Shown here piece by piece: positions 53,700-63,715 of a DNA stretch of 64,000 nt. Where the stretch lies: contig NZ_CP098242.1 of NCBI RefSeq assembly GCF_027118995.1, positions 1,775,001-1,839,000 of the forward strand. The letters are read 5' to 3'. The translations under genes were made by a program, and so were the position numbers. Source of the DNA: Oxalobacter vibrioformis. Its GTDB lineage: Bacteria; Pseudomonadota; Gammaproteobacteria; Burkholderiales; Burkholderiaceae_D. Under the pieces are notes generated by a model. It searched no databases. It was given only the letters and a program-made list of their open reading frames with translations, and was not told the origin of the DNA. Every line of letters starts with the position of its first letter. Within the stretch, counting starts at the first letter, position 1.

Positions 53700-55817
53700 A
53701 TGTTTAACAAAGTGAGCAAAACCTTCCAGTATGGTCAGCATACCGTGACGCTTGAAACCGGCGAAATTGCACGCCAGTCTTCCGGTGGGGTTCTGGTATC
53801 AATGGATGATACGGTTGTACTGGCAACGGTTGTTGCACGGGAAGAAGCCCGTCCGGGACAGGATTTTTTCCCGCTGACGGTGGATTACATCGAAAAGAGT
53901 TATGCTGCCGGCCGTATACCGGGCGGTTTTTTCAAACGTGAAGGCCGTCCTTCTGAAAAGGAAACCCTGACTTCCCGCCTGATTGACAGGCCGATCCGTC
54001 CGCTTTTTCCGGAAGGCTATCTCAATGAGGTGCAGGTCATTATCCATGTCCTGTCAGTCAACCCGGAAATTGACCCGGATATTCCCGCCATGATTGGCGC
54101 ATCGGCTGCGCTTTGCGTATCCGGTATTCCATTCAACGGCCCGCTGGGCGCTGCTCGTGTGGGGTATGTGGATGGGCAGTATGTCCTGAACCCGACCTCC
54201 TCACAGTTGGCAGCATCCATGATGGATCTGGTGGTGGCCGGTACCGAACAGGCTGTGCTGATGGTCGAATCTGATGCACAGGAACTCTCTGAAGAAATCA
54301 TGCTGGGGGGCGTGGTGTATGGTCACGAGCAGATGAAAGCCGTGATTGATGCGATTGACGAACTGGTTCGTGATGGCGGCAAGCCGGAAATCGAGTGGAT
54401 AGCGCCAGCCAGCAAGGAAACGCTGGTTGCTGCTGTGACCCGTGTTGCCGAGCCGGTTTTACGTGAAGCTTACCAGATCCGCCAGAAGCAGGCCCGTACC
54501 AGCAAGCTGCGTCAGGCAACCGAAACGGTCAATGTGGCGCTGGCAACTGAAGCGGCGGCAAAGGGTGAGGATGCGCCTGATTCAACGGAAGTGGGCAATA
54601 TCCTCTTTGACCTGGAAGCAAAGATTGTCCGTTCACAGATCCTAGAGGGAGAACCACGTATTGACGGTCGTGATACCCGTACGGTGCGCCCGATTGAAAT
54701 CCGCACCAGCGTGTTGCCGAGAACCCATGGTTCGGCGCTGTTTACGCGCGGTGAAACCCAGGCGCTTGTTGTGGCAACGCTGGGTACTGCACGTGATAAC
54801 CAGAAAATTGATGCACTGATGGGGGAATACAGCGATGCCTTCATGATGCACTACAACATGCCGCCGTTTGCTACCGGTGAAACCGGTCGTGTCGGTACGC
54901 CCAAACGCCGTGAAATCGGCCATGGTCGCCTGGCCAAGCGTGGTTTGGCAGCCATTTTGCCATCACCGGATGAATTCAGCTATTCCATTCGCCTGGTTTC
55001 CGAGATTACCGAATCCAACGGCTCATCTTCCATGGCATCCGTTTGTGGCGGCAGCCTGGCATTGATGGATGCGGGTGTGCCGATCAAGAAGCATGTGGCC
55101 GGTATTGCCATGGGCCTGATCAAGGAAGGCGGCAAATTCGCGGTGCTGACCGATATCCTGGGTGATGAGGATCATCTGGGCGATATGGACTTCAAGGTGG
55201 CCGGTACGGCTGATGGTATTACTGCATTGCAGATGGATATCAAGATTCAGGGGATCACCAAGGAAATCATGCAGGTGGCGCTGGCCCAGGCAAAAGAGGG
55301 CCGGATGCACATCCTCGGCAAAATGCAGCAGGCCATGCCGGAGTTCAAGACCGAGCTGTCCGACTTTGCACCGCGCCTGATTACCATCAAGATCAATCCG
55401 GAGAAAATCCGCGATGTGATCGGCAAGGGCGGGGCGGTGATCCGTGCCCTTACCGAGGAAACCGGTACCCAGATCGATATCAGCGATGAGGGTGTGGTAA
55501 CGATTGCTTCGGTTGATGGCGCCGCAGGCCAGGAAGCCAGGCGCCGTATCGAGGAGCTGACGGCATCTGTTGAAATCGGCAAGATTTACGACGGTACCGT
55601 CTTGAAGCTGCTTGATTTTGGTGCGATTGTCCAGGTCCTGCCGGGCCGGGATGGTCTCCTGCACATCAGCCAGATCGCCACTGAGCGCGTGAATGCGGTT
55701 ACGGATTATCTGCAGGAAGGCCAGCAGGTACGTGTGAAAGTCCTTGAAACGGATGATCGTGGCCGTATCAAGCTGTCGATGAAAGCGGCAGCAGAAGAGG
55801 CACCAGCGGCTGAATAA
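53700..55817 (+). CDS. pnp: Polyribonucleotide nucleotidyltransferase (PNPase)
   Basis: This 3'-5' exoribonuclease, part of the degradosome, is 705 residues (usual length). Domains in order: first RNase PH (residues ~1-220), a helical linker, second RNase PH (~310-545, with [20 protein letters not shown]), KH with [20 protein letters not shown], and S1 (~620-695) with [20 protein letters not shown] and GLLHISQIA. PNPase usually cuts its own leader after RNase III opens it, so the hairpin at 53522 may take part. A strong terminator follows. Confidence 0.97.
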   Translation: MFNKVSKTFQYGQHTVTLETGEIARQSSGGVLVSMDDTVVLATVVAREEARPGQDFFPLTVDYIEKSYAAGRIPGGFFKREGRPSEKETLTSRLIDRPIRPLFPEGYLNEVQVIIHVLSVNPEIDPDIPAMIGASAALCVSGIPFNGPLGAARVGYVDGQYVLNPTSSQLAASMMDLVVAGTEQAVLMVESDAQELSEEIMLGGVVYGHEQMKAVIDAIDELVRDGGKPEIEWIAPASKETLVAAVTRVAEPVLREAYQIRQKQARTSKLRQATETVNVALATEAAAKGEDAPDSTEVGNILFDLEAKIVRSQILEGEPRIDGRDTRTVRPIEIRTSVLPRTHGSALFTRGETQALVVATLGTARDNQKIDALMGEYSDAFMMHYNMPPFATGETGRVGTPKRREIGHGRLAKRGLAAILPSPDEFSYSIRLVSEITESNGSSSMASVCGGSLALMDAGVPIKKHVAGIAMGLIKEGGKFAVLTDILGDEDHLGDMDFKVAGTADGITALQMDIKIQGITKEIMQVALAQAKEGRMHILGKMQQAMPEFKTELSDFAPRLITIKINPEKIRDVIGKGGAVIRALTEETGTQIDISDEGVVTIASVDGAAGQEARRRIEELTASVEIGKIYDGTVLKLLDFGAIVQVLPGRDGLLHISQIATERVNAVTDYLQEGQQVRVKVLETDDRGRIKLSMKAAAEEAPAAE

Positions 55818-55832
55818 GCCTTCACTTGCGTC

Positions 55833-55866
55833 AAAAAAACCTCCTGTGCTAACAGGAGGTTTTTTT
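55833..55866 (+). terminator. Terminator of pnp
   Basis: aacctcctg pairs with caggaggtt around tgctaa, with A before and T after. It lies 16 bp beyond the pnp stop. Confidence 0.9.
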
Positions 55867-56005
55867 ATGGGTTTTTGTCCGGGAAGGAAAAACAGCGGGA
55901 AAGAAGCCGGGTGATTCACCGGCATTGCCCTTTTTTGCAATGCTTTTTTTCCGGCTTGGGATTATCATGTAAGGTCTGCTTACATCATTTGTTGAGTTTT
56001 GCATC

Positions 56006-57009
56006 ATGAAAGCCATTGAGATCGTACAGTCTGGTAATACAGGTGACACCGGTCAGTTGCAGATGATTGATCTGCCGGTTCCGATTCCCCGCCCGGGTGA
56101 CATGCTGATTCGGGTTCACGCAGCCGGTATCAACCGACCGGATGTGTTGCAGCGTCGCGGGCGTTACAGCGCCCCGACAGGCGCGTCCGAGATTCCGGGT
56201 CTTGAAGTGGCAGGGGTGGTTGCCGGCGGCGTGCTTGAAAGCAGTGGATTTGAGATGGGTGATAAGGTCTGTGCGCTTTTACAGGGCGGGGGATATGCCG
56301 AATATTGTATAGCACCCATACCGCAGTGTTTGCCTGTGCCTGCCGGGTTGACTTTTGTCGAGGCTGCCGCTTTGCCGGAAACCTTTTTTACCGTCTGGAG
56401 CAATATCTTTGATCGCGCAGCCATCAAGCCGGGGGAAACCCTGCTGGTACAGGGCGGTACATCCGGTATCGGGGTGGCGGCCATCCAGATTGCCACTGCA
56501 CTTGGCCATCGTGTCTTTGCCACGGCCAGGACACCGGAAAAATGCCAGGCGGCGGAAAGTCTCGGTGCGGTTCGCGGTATCAATTACATGACAGAAGATT
56601 TTGTTGATATCGTTAAAAGGGAAACCGGTGGGAAAGGGTGGATGTCATCCTTGATATCATGGGTGCGATGTATATCCAGCGTGAGCTGGATTGCATGGCC
56701 GAGGATGGGCGGCTGGTCATGATTGCCCACCTGGGCGGGCGCAAGGGTACGATTGACTTCGGACAGCTTTTGCATAAGCGCCTGACGGTTACCGGTTCCA
56801 CGTTGCGTCCCCGTTCGGTCGAATTCAAGGGGGAGATTGCCAAAAATCTGCGTGAACACATCTGGCCGCTTCTGGAATCAGGGCGTGTGAAGGCAGTGGT
56901 TGACCGTATTTTCCCGCTGGACCGTGTCATGCAGGCACACGAACTGATGGAGTCCAGCAATCATATCGGCAAGATTATCCTGCAAGTAGTAGAGAGCGAT
57001 CCCACTTGA
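56006..57009 (+). pseudogene. NAD(P)H quinone oxidoreductase (MDR family), frameshifted
   Basis: The gene encodes a zinc-independent alcohol-dehydrogenase-like quinone reductase of about 335 residues: MKAIEIVQSGNTGDTGQLQM, AAGINRPDVLQRRGRY, the nucleotide-binding VQGGTSGIGVAAIQIATALG, and the C-terminal RELDCMAEDGRLVMIAHLGG. The frame breaks near 56634-56640, where ggtgggaaagggtgg lacks one base compared with the expected GGKGVDVILDIMG. The first part reads to 56722 and the second resumes at 56638. It follows pnp, the normal order. The single missing G could be a sequencing error; if real the enzyme loses its NADPH-domain end. It is convergent with trmB, with 2 bp between stops. Confidence 0.83.
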
Positions 57010-57011
57010 GC

Positions 57012-57731
57012 CTAGCGATTTTTAAAGACCAGATCCCAGACACCGTGTCCCAGCCGTCGCCCCCGTTTTTCAAATTTGGTTTCCGGTCGGTAGTCCGGAC
57101 GCGGCGCATAGTCTTTTGCGGTGTTTTCAAGGAAAGGCTCGCCTTCCAGCACATCCAGCATCTGCTCGGCATACGGTTCCCAGTCGGTTGCGCAATGGAT
57201 ATATCCGCCTGATTTGAGCCGGGTGGTCAGAAACTGCACAAAAGGTGGCTGTATCAGCCGTCTTTTGTTATGGCGGGCCTTATGCCAGGGGTCCGGAAAG
57301 AAGATATGTACGCCATCAAGTGAACTTTTCGCGATCATATGGGTGATCACTTCTACTGCGTCATGCTGGATTATGCGGATATTTCGCAGGCCGCGATCAT
57401 CAATCAGTTTTAAAAGCCCTCCAACACCGGGTGTATGTACTTCCACCCCCAGGAAATTCTTCTCAGGCATGGATTCTGCAATCTGTGCGGTCGTTTCTCC
57501 CATGCCGAAACCGATTTCCAGTATCGTTTCGGCTACCCGCTCAAATGATTCCATAAAGTCCAGCGGCGTTTTTTCAAAGGGAATGCAGTATTGGGGGCCG
57601 AGTTCATTGATGGCGCGTTCCTGTGCAGCAGAAAGCCTGCCTGCCCGGGTGACAAAGCTGCGGATGCGGTGTTCTGTGGGGTCATAAAAAAGCGGCTTGC
57701 CTTTTTTGTTTTCTGCAGATTGTTCACTCAT
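57012..57731 (-). CDS. trmB: tRNA (guanine-N7-)-methyltransferase
   Basis: Methylates G46 of tRNA with S-adenosylmethionine. At 239 residues it starts [15 protein letters not shown] (57731; an upstream start at 57758 is less likely). It has the cofactor motif [20 protein letters not shown] and the TrmB signature [20 protein letters not shown]. It ends SLF-free in [16 protein letters not shown]. It is a normal-length housekeeping enzyme, convergent with the quinone oxidoreductase gene. Confidence 0.95.
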   Translation of the reverse strand: MSEQSAENKKGKPLFYDPTEHRIRSFVTRAGRLSAAQERAINELGPQYCIPFEKTPLDFMESFERVAETILEIGFGMGETTAQIAESMPEKNFLGVEVHTPGVGGLLKLIDDRGLRNIRIIQHDAVEVITHMIAKSSLDGVHIFFPDPWHKARHNKRRLIQPPFVQFLTTRLKSGGYIHCATDWEPYAEQMLDVLEGEPFLENTAKDYAPRPDYRPETKFEKRGRRLGHGVWDLVFKNR

Positions 57732-57888
57732 GAAAATCAACCGGGCTGACAAAAGCACTATTATGCCTGTTAACGCAGCATGAACGCCAGTATTGTTCCT
57801 GCCGGAAAACGCATGTCAGCCTCATCGCAGAAAGGAGCCGGCATAAAAGTGACTGCTGGCTCCTTTCGCGATTTCTTTTGATGGATAC

Positions 57889-58443
57889 CTAACGGCCCTG
57901 CTTGAGATATTCGTCTGTCGGAATGACTTTCGCATAGCCGAAAGCAAGCGCGGCCATAAATGCGGCTTGTACCTGGGCAGCCGGAATATGGATGCCATTG
58001 AATTGTTGATCGTGGGTAGCACAGGCATCATGCAGTACGGTGACGGTATAGCAGATGTCTGCGGCAGCGCGAACGATAGCATCAATACAGACATGGCTCA
58101 TATTGCCAGTGATGACCAGATGTTCAATGGCATGTTTTTGCAAAACAGCCTGTAACTGCGTTTCATAAAATGCGTTGATTTGCTGCTTGTGTATGACCGG
58201 TTCGCCAGGCTGCTCCGCAACGGCAGGATGAACCTGTGCACCTGCAGAGCCTGGCGCAAGAAACGGCACATCGGCATCGGGGAACTCGTGGCGAATATGC
58301 ACCACCAGATCACCTGATTTGCGCGCGGCCTCAAGGGCCCGTCCGGCATTGGCGGCAGCCGTTTCAATGTTATCAAGAACCCACTTGCCGCCGGGGAAAT
58401 AATCGTTTTGGATGTCAACCACAATCAGTGCCTGTTTCTGCAT
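57889..58443 (-). CDS. Isochorismatase-family cysteine hydrolase
   Basis: This 184-residue protein starts MQKQALIVVDIQNDYFPGGK (58443). The catalytic triad of the family is seen as Asp in VVDIQNDYF, Lys in VIHKQQINAFYET, and Cys in TGNMSHVCIDAIVRAAAD. Family members hydrolyse nicotinamide, N-carbamoyl compounds or other amides. It lies 100 bp from and divergent to a GlxA-type regulator, an arrangement often seen for hydrolases of this class and their activators. The substrate is unknown. The regulator is broken, so control may be lost. Confidence 0.88.
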   Translation of the reverse strand: MQKQALIVVDIQNDYFPGGKWVLDNIETAAANAGRALEAARKSGDLVVHIRHEFPDADVPFLAPGSAGAQVHPAVAEQPGEPVIHKQQINAFYETQLQAVLQKHAIEHLVITGNMSHVCIDAIVRAAADICYTVTVLHDACATHDQQFNGIHIPAAQVQAAFMAALAFGYAKVIPTDEYLKQGR

Positions 58444-58543
58444 TTTGTGCTCCTTGTTAAGTTGATGCAAGGACTGTATTCTCGGCCGGAAGCCTGTTTT
58501 CCGGGATTGGCCGGATCGGCAATATCGGGGGAGAAACTGACAA

Positions 58544-59536
58544 ATGCAACTTTCAGATGATGTACATGAAATCGGCTTGTTGTGTTATCCCGGCGCACAA
58601 CAGGCAAGCTATCCATGGTTTGACAGATCTTTTCGGGGTGGCCAACCGCATTGCGGCAGAAAATGCGGATACCCGTTTGCCGGTATTGCGGGTGCGCCAC
58701 TGGAAGCTCTCTGAAACAGATGAGAAAGTACTCTGCTGTTTTGACAGCCACCCCGGATACCCGGAAAAGCCGGTGGTGATTGTGGCGCCACCCTGTCTGG
58801 GAGAGCGCCCGGAAGATGCTGTTATCAGGCCGATGCTCAACTGGCTTCGTGCCCGGCACGCACGTGCTGCCATTCTTGCATCAGTCTGTGCCGGAGCGTT
58901 TGTCTTAGCGCACAGCGGCGCACTTGACGGACGAACAGTGACGACGCACTGGTGCCTGGCAGAGGAACTGGCTGGGCGTTTTCCTGCCGTCAGGATTGAT
59001 GCCGATCGCCTGGTCATTGACGATGGAGATATTGTCACTGCCGGGGCTGATGGCATGGATTGATCCGGGGCTGGCCCTGGTTGCACGATTGCTCGGCCCC
59101 AGTATCAGCGCGCATACCGCCCGTTTTCTGGTCATGGACCCAGGCAGGCATTCGCAGCATTATTTCAGAAGTTTTCTGCCTGATTTCAGTCAGGGCGATG
59201 AGGCTGTACCAAGGTACAGCACTGGCTTCAGGCACAGGCAGGCAGAGGGGCACACTGCAGGAAATGGCGGCTTGTGCCGGATTGAGTGAAAGAACCTTTC
59301 TTCGCCGCTTTAAGGCGGCTACCGGATTTAGGCCGACAGAATATACCCAGCGGTTGCGCGTGAACCAGGCTCGTGAATTGCTGGAGCTTACCCAGCGCAG
59401 TATCGAACAGATTGCCTTGGATGTCGGCTATCATGATGCCGGTGCATTCCGGCAGGTGTTTTACAAGGTGACAGGGCTTTCACCGCGTGACTATCGCGAG
59501 CGGTTTGCCATTCATTTGGCAGATAAGATCAATTAA
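58544..59536 (+). pseudogene. GlxA-type AraC regulator, with several frameshifts
   Basis: Piecing frames together gives a DJ-1/PfpI-like N-terminal domain and an AraC-type double HTH. The start, MQLSDDVHEIGLLCYPGAQQ at 58544, shifts near 58608 to AIHGLTDLFGVANRIAAEN, runs through VCAGAFVLAHSGALDGR, shifts near 59042 to GLMAWIDPGLALVARLLG, then twice more near 59205-59270 into LQEMAACAGLSERTFLRRFK and the HTH end HLADKIN. At least four shifts are needed for a full reading, so this is a decayed gene, not one sequencing slip. It probably regulated the adjacent cysteine hydrolase. Confidence 0.82.
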
Positions 59537-59558
59537 CTGGGGAAATTGTCGGGAGGTA

Positions 59559-59632
59559 TGGAGCGGGCGAAGGGAATCGAACCCTCGTCGTAAGCTTGGG
59601 AAGCTTCTGCTCTGCCATTGAGCTACGCCCGC
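59559..59632 (-). tRNA. tRNA-Gly(CCC)
   Basis: A 74-nt cloverleaf on the minus strand: acceptor gcgggcg/cgcccgc, discriminator T and encoded CCA. D arm gctc/gagc, anticodon loop ttcccaa giving CCC, T arm ggttcgattcc. The first pair of the anticodon stem is a mismatch (G27-A43), otherwise normal. Confidence 0.93.
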
Positions 59633-59674
59633 AATAATGGAGCATTATACGGCGTTGCGACACATTTCGTCGAT

Positions 59675-59705
59675 AAAAAAGGGGACTGCCCCTCACAGTC
59701 CCCCC
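59675..59705 (-). terminator. Terminator of the porin gene (minus strand)
   Basis: On the minus strand ggggactg-tga-type hairpin: ggggactg (59681-59688) pairs with cagtcccc, with a T run (A6 at 59675-59680 on plus) after it. Confidence 0.8.
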
Positions 59706-59730
59706 GGGTGAAACACCCTCTCTCAACTTT

Positions 59731-60795
59731 TTAGAAGTTATGCGTCATACCAACCTGAATACCATAGACTTCTGATCTTTCTGCACCATTATTGTTGTAT
59801 ACGCTGCCGACCAGTCCATTATCACTGTCGGTGTAGGAAACCACACCGTAAATTGCTGTGCGCTTGGACAGTTCATAGGTATAGCCGAGTGCAAATTTAT
59901 CGGTATCGCCATCCTTGCCTTCTTTCCAGTTGTCGATGCTGGCACGGTTATAGGCGAGTTTCAGTTGACCTGGCCCGATATCATAGGTCAGGCCGATCAT
60001 CCATTCTTCCTGATCCATTTTCTGGAAATCATCCGGGTTTGCCAGATAGACCTCGGAATTTTTCTGATCCTTGAACTTGCTGGACTGATAGCCAACAGTA
60101 ACGCGTGCCGGGCCGAATTCGTAGCCGCCACCGATATTCCAGACCCAGGACTCATTGGAGTCTGCCAGGCGGTTATAGTTTGCCATCAAAACCAGCGGGC
60201 CATTGTCATAGTGGATGCCACCCCCGAAACCGATATTTTTGTTGTCATCGGAGTTATCGCGTCTGTCTTGTCCCAGGCTAACGTTGGCGGAAAAGCCCAG
60301 GCCATTCCATTCCGGGCTGTCATAGCGAGCCGTATTGGCAAGCTGCTCGGAGTGGGTCATGTTGTACAGTGCCAGTGATGAACCGGTTGTTCCCTGCTCA
60401 AAGGGATCAAGGGAGGAGAAATACTCAAATGAGATTTCCTGGACACGGCCAAAACGAACCTTACCCCAGTTGCCTTCCAGACCGATGTTGGCTGCACCAA
60501 GCCAGTCAGCGCTTTCCTGACCTCTCAATTTGTCTCCCATGAAGGTATCCATGGTCGTACCGTCCTGGAGATTAAACTGTTTTTCCAGCTCAAAGGTGGC
60601 TTTCAGGCCGCCACCGAGATCTTCATAACCGCGGAAACCAATCAGGTTGGTTGCATTTTCGCCCATGCGGACGTCAGAGCCACTTTCCTTGATATACCCG
60701 GTATCAACTGTACCGTAGATTTGAACATTGCTTTGTGCCTGGGCCATTCCTGCTGCTGCTCCCAGCACGGCCAAGACTAATATTTTTTTCTTCAT
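59731..60795 (-). CDS. Gram-negative porin
   Basis: This 354-residue outer-membrane porin starts MKKKILVLAVLGAAAGMAQA with signal cleavage before QSNVQIYG. The barrel begins VQIYGTVDTGYIKESGSDVR, with typical betaproteobacterial porin sequences (NLIGFRGYEDLGGGLKATFE, YDSPEWNGLGFSANVSLGQD, RTAIYGVVSYTDSDNGL), and ends GMTHNF with terminal Phe. It forms a trimeric pore for small solutes. Unlike the porin at 9166 its frame is intact; the two share family but not close identity. Upstream, Fur-box-like sites overlap its promoter, so expression may depend on iron. Confidence 0.93.
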   Translation of the reverse strand: MKKKILVLAVLGAAAGMAQAQSNVQIYGTVDTGYIKESGSDVRMGENATNLIGFRGYEDLGGGLKATFELEKQFNLQDGTTMDTFMGDKLRGQESADWLGAANIGLEGNWGKVRFGRVQEISFEYFSSLDPFEQGTTGSSLALYNMTHSEQLANTARYDSPEWNGLGFSANVSLGQDRRDNSDDNKNIGFGGGIHYDNGPLVLMANYNRLADSNESWVWNIGGGYEFGPARVTVGYQSSKFKDQKNSEVYLANPDDFQKMDQEEWMIGLTYDIGPGQLKLAYNRASIDNWKEGKDGDTDKFALGYTYELSKRTAIYGVVSYTDSDNGLVGSVYNNNGAERSEVYGIQVGMTHNF

Positions 60796-60895
60796 GATAA
60801 AAAATCCAGTTAATGGGTTGTGTAAAAAGTTGGAAATTAAAACAATTTTGTTTTATGCGCGATATTTTATGACATCACAGTGTCCTTACGCATAA

Positions 60896-60925
60896 ATTTT
60901 AAATGAGAATGATGTAACTTGTAAA
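60896..60925 (-). promoter_or_regulatory. Promoter of the porin gene
   Basis: On the minus strand TTTACA (60920-60925) and TAAAAT (60896-60901) are 18 bp apart, about 100 bp upstream of the porin start. The -35 overlaps the Fur-box-like site. Confidence 0.6.
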
Positions 60926-60939
60926 TGAGAATCATTATT
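60901..60939. promoter_or_regulatory. Fur-box-like sites over the porin promoter
   Basis: The 19-mer at 60921-60939 (gtaaatgagaatcattatt) matches 15 of 19 bases of the Fur consensus and contains the palindrome aatga-gaa-tcatt. A half-matching copy, aaatgagaatgat, lies at 60901-60913. Both bracket the promoter of the porin. Fur binding is an inference. Confidence 0.55.
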
Positions 60940-61052
60940 ATTTGTGGAGTTGTTGTAAAAAAAAGACATTATCAGGATGATATTCTGCCATCGCTTTTTC
61001 AGGAGACAAGCAGTTGTTCATGAGATCAGGAGAGAAGAAGGGGCAGAATCTG

Positions 61053-63446
61053 TTATGCCATTTTGTCCTGGTTTTCGGTATAAAAACGGGCAAATTCATC
61101 TGCAGGCAAGGGCTTGCTGAACCAGTAACCCTGGATGGCATAACAGCCCATTTCCATCAGCAGGTCATATTGCTCCCTGCTTTCAACACCCTCTGCAATG
61201 ACATGGTAATCAAGACTTTGTGCCATATTGATGACTGCGCTGATGATGGCGCGGTCGTTTGAGTTGTTTTCCATGTCACTGACGAAAGTACGGTCAATCT
61301 TCAGGACATCGGCATCAAATTTTTTCAGGTAGGCCAGACTGGAATAGCCTGTGCCAAAGTCGTCAATACTGATACGAATTCCCAGGGATTTCATTTCCTG
61401 CATGATGCCGAAGGTTCGTTCAGTATCAGACATCAGGACAGATTCCGTGACTTCCAGTTCCAGTGCGCCAGGCGTGACATGGTGTTGTTTGACCACCCGG
61501 CGGACGATATCAAGCAAATCCGAACGCTGGAACTGGACGGTCGAGAGATTGACGGAAACCGGTATTTCACCCAGCGTCTCACGCCACTCGTTGGCCTGGC
61601 GGCAGGCTTCATTCAAGCCCCATTCACCAAGCGTGCCGATAAATCCGGAGCGTTCTGCGGCGGGTATGAATTCGATGGGAGGAACAATCCGTCTGGTGGG
61701 ATGACGCCAGCGAATCAGTGCTTCACAGCCAGTGATACCCCCTTTGATGTGTGAGTACTGCGGCTGGTATACCAGGAAAAACTCATTGTTCTTGAGGCCC
61801 CGTATCATGTCGGCCTCAAGTGTCTTGCGCGCGGCCAGGTCAACTGACATCTGGGTCTGGTAGAAGGAATAGTCTGCCCTGCCCTTTTCCTTGACGTTAT
61901 AAAGTGCCGTATCCGCATGGCGCAGCAGGAGTGATGGTGTTTCACCATCATTGGGATAAATCGCGATACCGATGCTGGCAGACAGTACTAAAGAGGTATT
62001 CTGGATAAGGAAAGGCTGCTGGATGCTGGACTGCAGGTTTACCGCCATGCCGGCGGCGTCTTCCGGATCCCGAATGTCATTGACGATGATAATGAACTCA
62101 TCTCCACCATGCCTGATGACGATGTCGGTTTTTCTGACAGCTGTTTTGATCCGGTTTGCCAGTTCGCGCAGCACTTCATCACCGATTTCATGGCCAAAGC
62201 TGTCATTGATATCCTTGAAAAGATCCACATCAATAAACATGACCGCAAACCGGGTACCGCTTCGGGAAGCGATGGAAATGCCCTGGGTAATCAACTGGTC
62301 AGTCAATGAACGGCTGTACAGACCGGTGAGGCTGTCATGGGATGCCAGATGTTCGATCAGTTCCTGTCTTGCCCTGGCTTTTCTGGCCAGTTGGAGCGCC
62401 TTGAAGTGGTAAGTCAGTGCGGCAACGAGCAGGATAAAGAGCATGCCGCCAGCGGCAAGTGTGACAAAGAGAATCTGGCGTTTGGTACTTTTCTCGGCGG
62501 TGGCGGGGCTTTCTATTGCGATCATCAGCTTTAAGTGATGATCCTTGAGTTCGGTCGAAAGCACATAGTAAGGTTTTTCACTTTCACCGAGTTTGTAGAT
62601 GGGTGAACCGGAATCGCTATCCCATGGTTTGAGTTCCAATGTCTTGAATTCAGTCTGCTGATAACGTGTCTGCCGCTGTTTCTCGGAAAGTTTGCCGACT
62701 TCCGCTCCAGGCAGCGCCATCATTTCGTATTCCGGATCAGCAGCCTGAATGATCACGCCGTATTCATCAATAAGAAGGCCATTGGTCTGGCTGATCCAGT
62801 TATAGAGATAGGAAAGATCGATTTTGCCGGCGGCAACGCCAATAATCTCATTGCCAGCGCGTACCGGGGAAGAAAAGAAAAGGCCGGGAATATTGGTCCG
62901 GCGCCCCATGGCATATTGCTGCCCGTTCTCCCCCCGCAGGGCAGCCTTGAAGTAATCCAGGTCACCATAATTCGTGCCGGAGAAACTTTCCGGCGTGTCC
63001 GCATTGCTGGAGGCAATGGCAATACCATCTTTTCTCATTGTCCACAGAACACTGATGACGCCGATATCTTTTACCGCTTCGGCCAGTTCGCGGCTGGCTT
63101 TTGCCACAGTCGGGTACTGGTGAAGATATTTGCTGCGGTTTTCATGCGGCATGCTGGTCAACTCGGGGCGGTGGTTGAACTCCCTGAGTGTCTGCTGTAT
63201 GTTTTCATCGCGGCTGATGATGGCCGGAAACGAATGTAAAAGGCTCATGGTCCGGTGCAGGCCTTCGTAAAGCTCACCAATGGCAATGCGTGCTCTTTTT
63301 TCCGTGACAGTGTAGGCCTGGTTGGTTTGCCATGAAACATAGGCATGGGCAATGAACCAGGAAGCCACCATGCATATCAATGACATCAACGCGGATGTGA
63401 TGATGAATGGACGGCTTGATAGTTGGTCGGAGTTGTCGTTTAACAT
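61053..63446 (-). CDS. Membrane-bound Cache-GGDEF-EAL cyclic-di-GMP protein
   Basis: This 797-residue sensor enzyme has a first membrane helix (about residues 15-38, SALMSLICMVASWFIAHAYV), a periplasmic double-Cache-like domain (about 40-330, with VSVLWTMRKDGIAIASS split to fit), a second membrane helix (QILFVTLAAGGMLFILLVAA), then GGDEF with intact RHGGDEFIIIV and EAL with CEALIRWRHPTRR and IDDFGTGYSSLAYLKKFDAD. Both active sites look intact, so it could make or break cyclic-di-GMP. It lies downstream of the porin's upstream region, with no clear operon partner. Confidence 0.92.
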   Translation of the reverse strand: MLNDNSDQLSSRPFIITSALMSLICMVASWFIAHAYVSWQTNQAYTVTEKRARIAIGELYEGLHRTMSLLHSFPAIISRDENIQQTLREFNHRPELTSMPHENRSKYLHQYPTVAKASRELAEAVKDIGVISVLWTMRKDGIAIASSNADTPESFSGTNYGDLDYFKAALRGENGQQYAMGRRTNIPGLFFSSPVRAGNEIIGVAAGKIDLSYLYNWISQTNGLLIDEYGVIIQAADPEYEMMALPGAEVGKLSEKQRQTRYQQTEFKTLELKPWDSDSGSPIYKLGESEKPYYVLSTELKDHHLKLMIAIESPATAEKSTKRQILFVTLAAGGMLFILLVAALTYHFKALQLARKARARQELIEHLASHDSLTGLYSRSLTDQLITQGISIASRSGTRFAVMFIDVDLFKDINDSFGHEIGDEVLRELANRIKTAVRKTDIVIRHGGDEFIIIVNDIRDPEDAAGMAVNLQSSIQQPFLIQNTSLVLSASIGIAIYPNDGETPSLLLRHADTALYNVKEKGRADYSFYQTQMSVDLAARKTLEADMIRGLKNNEFFLVYQPQYSHIKGGITGCEALIRWRHPTRRIVPPIEFIPAAERSGFIGTLGEWGLNEACRQANEWRETLGEIPVSVNLSTVQFQRSDLLDIVRRVVKQHHVTPGALELEVTESVLMSDTERTFGIMQEMKSLGIRISIDDFGTGYSSLAYLKKFDADVLKIDRTFVSDMENNSNDRAIISAVINMAQSLDYHVIAEGVESREQYDLLMEMGCYAIQGYWFSKPLPADEFARFYTENQDKMA

Positions 63447-63715
63447 TGCCTTTTGTGTATAAAGGTCCAGACCGGATTTAGATGCCGGATTTTGTGAATC
63501 CGGTGTTCTGGTGATACCAATCTTTCCCGGTCAGCTTCCCCATTGGATTACATGGGCATGACAAATTATTTTTTTGCTGGCAGGAATTACGCTATTTTAG
63601 ATGAAAATGCTGGAATTCAACACATTTTTGGTGCCTTCCGGAAACAAAAATGTGTTCTGATATCAGGAGCCGGGGCAACGTTTTTTTATTTGTGGCGCTT
63701 TATTTGTAAAAGTTG
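63447..63715. other. Intergenic stretch between two GGDEF genes
   Basis: 270 bp without a gene. It should contain the promoter of the Cache-GGDEF-EAL gene on the minus strand; I see no clear promoter or terminator. Confidence 0.4.
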
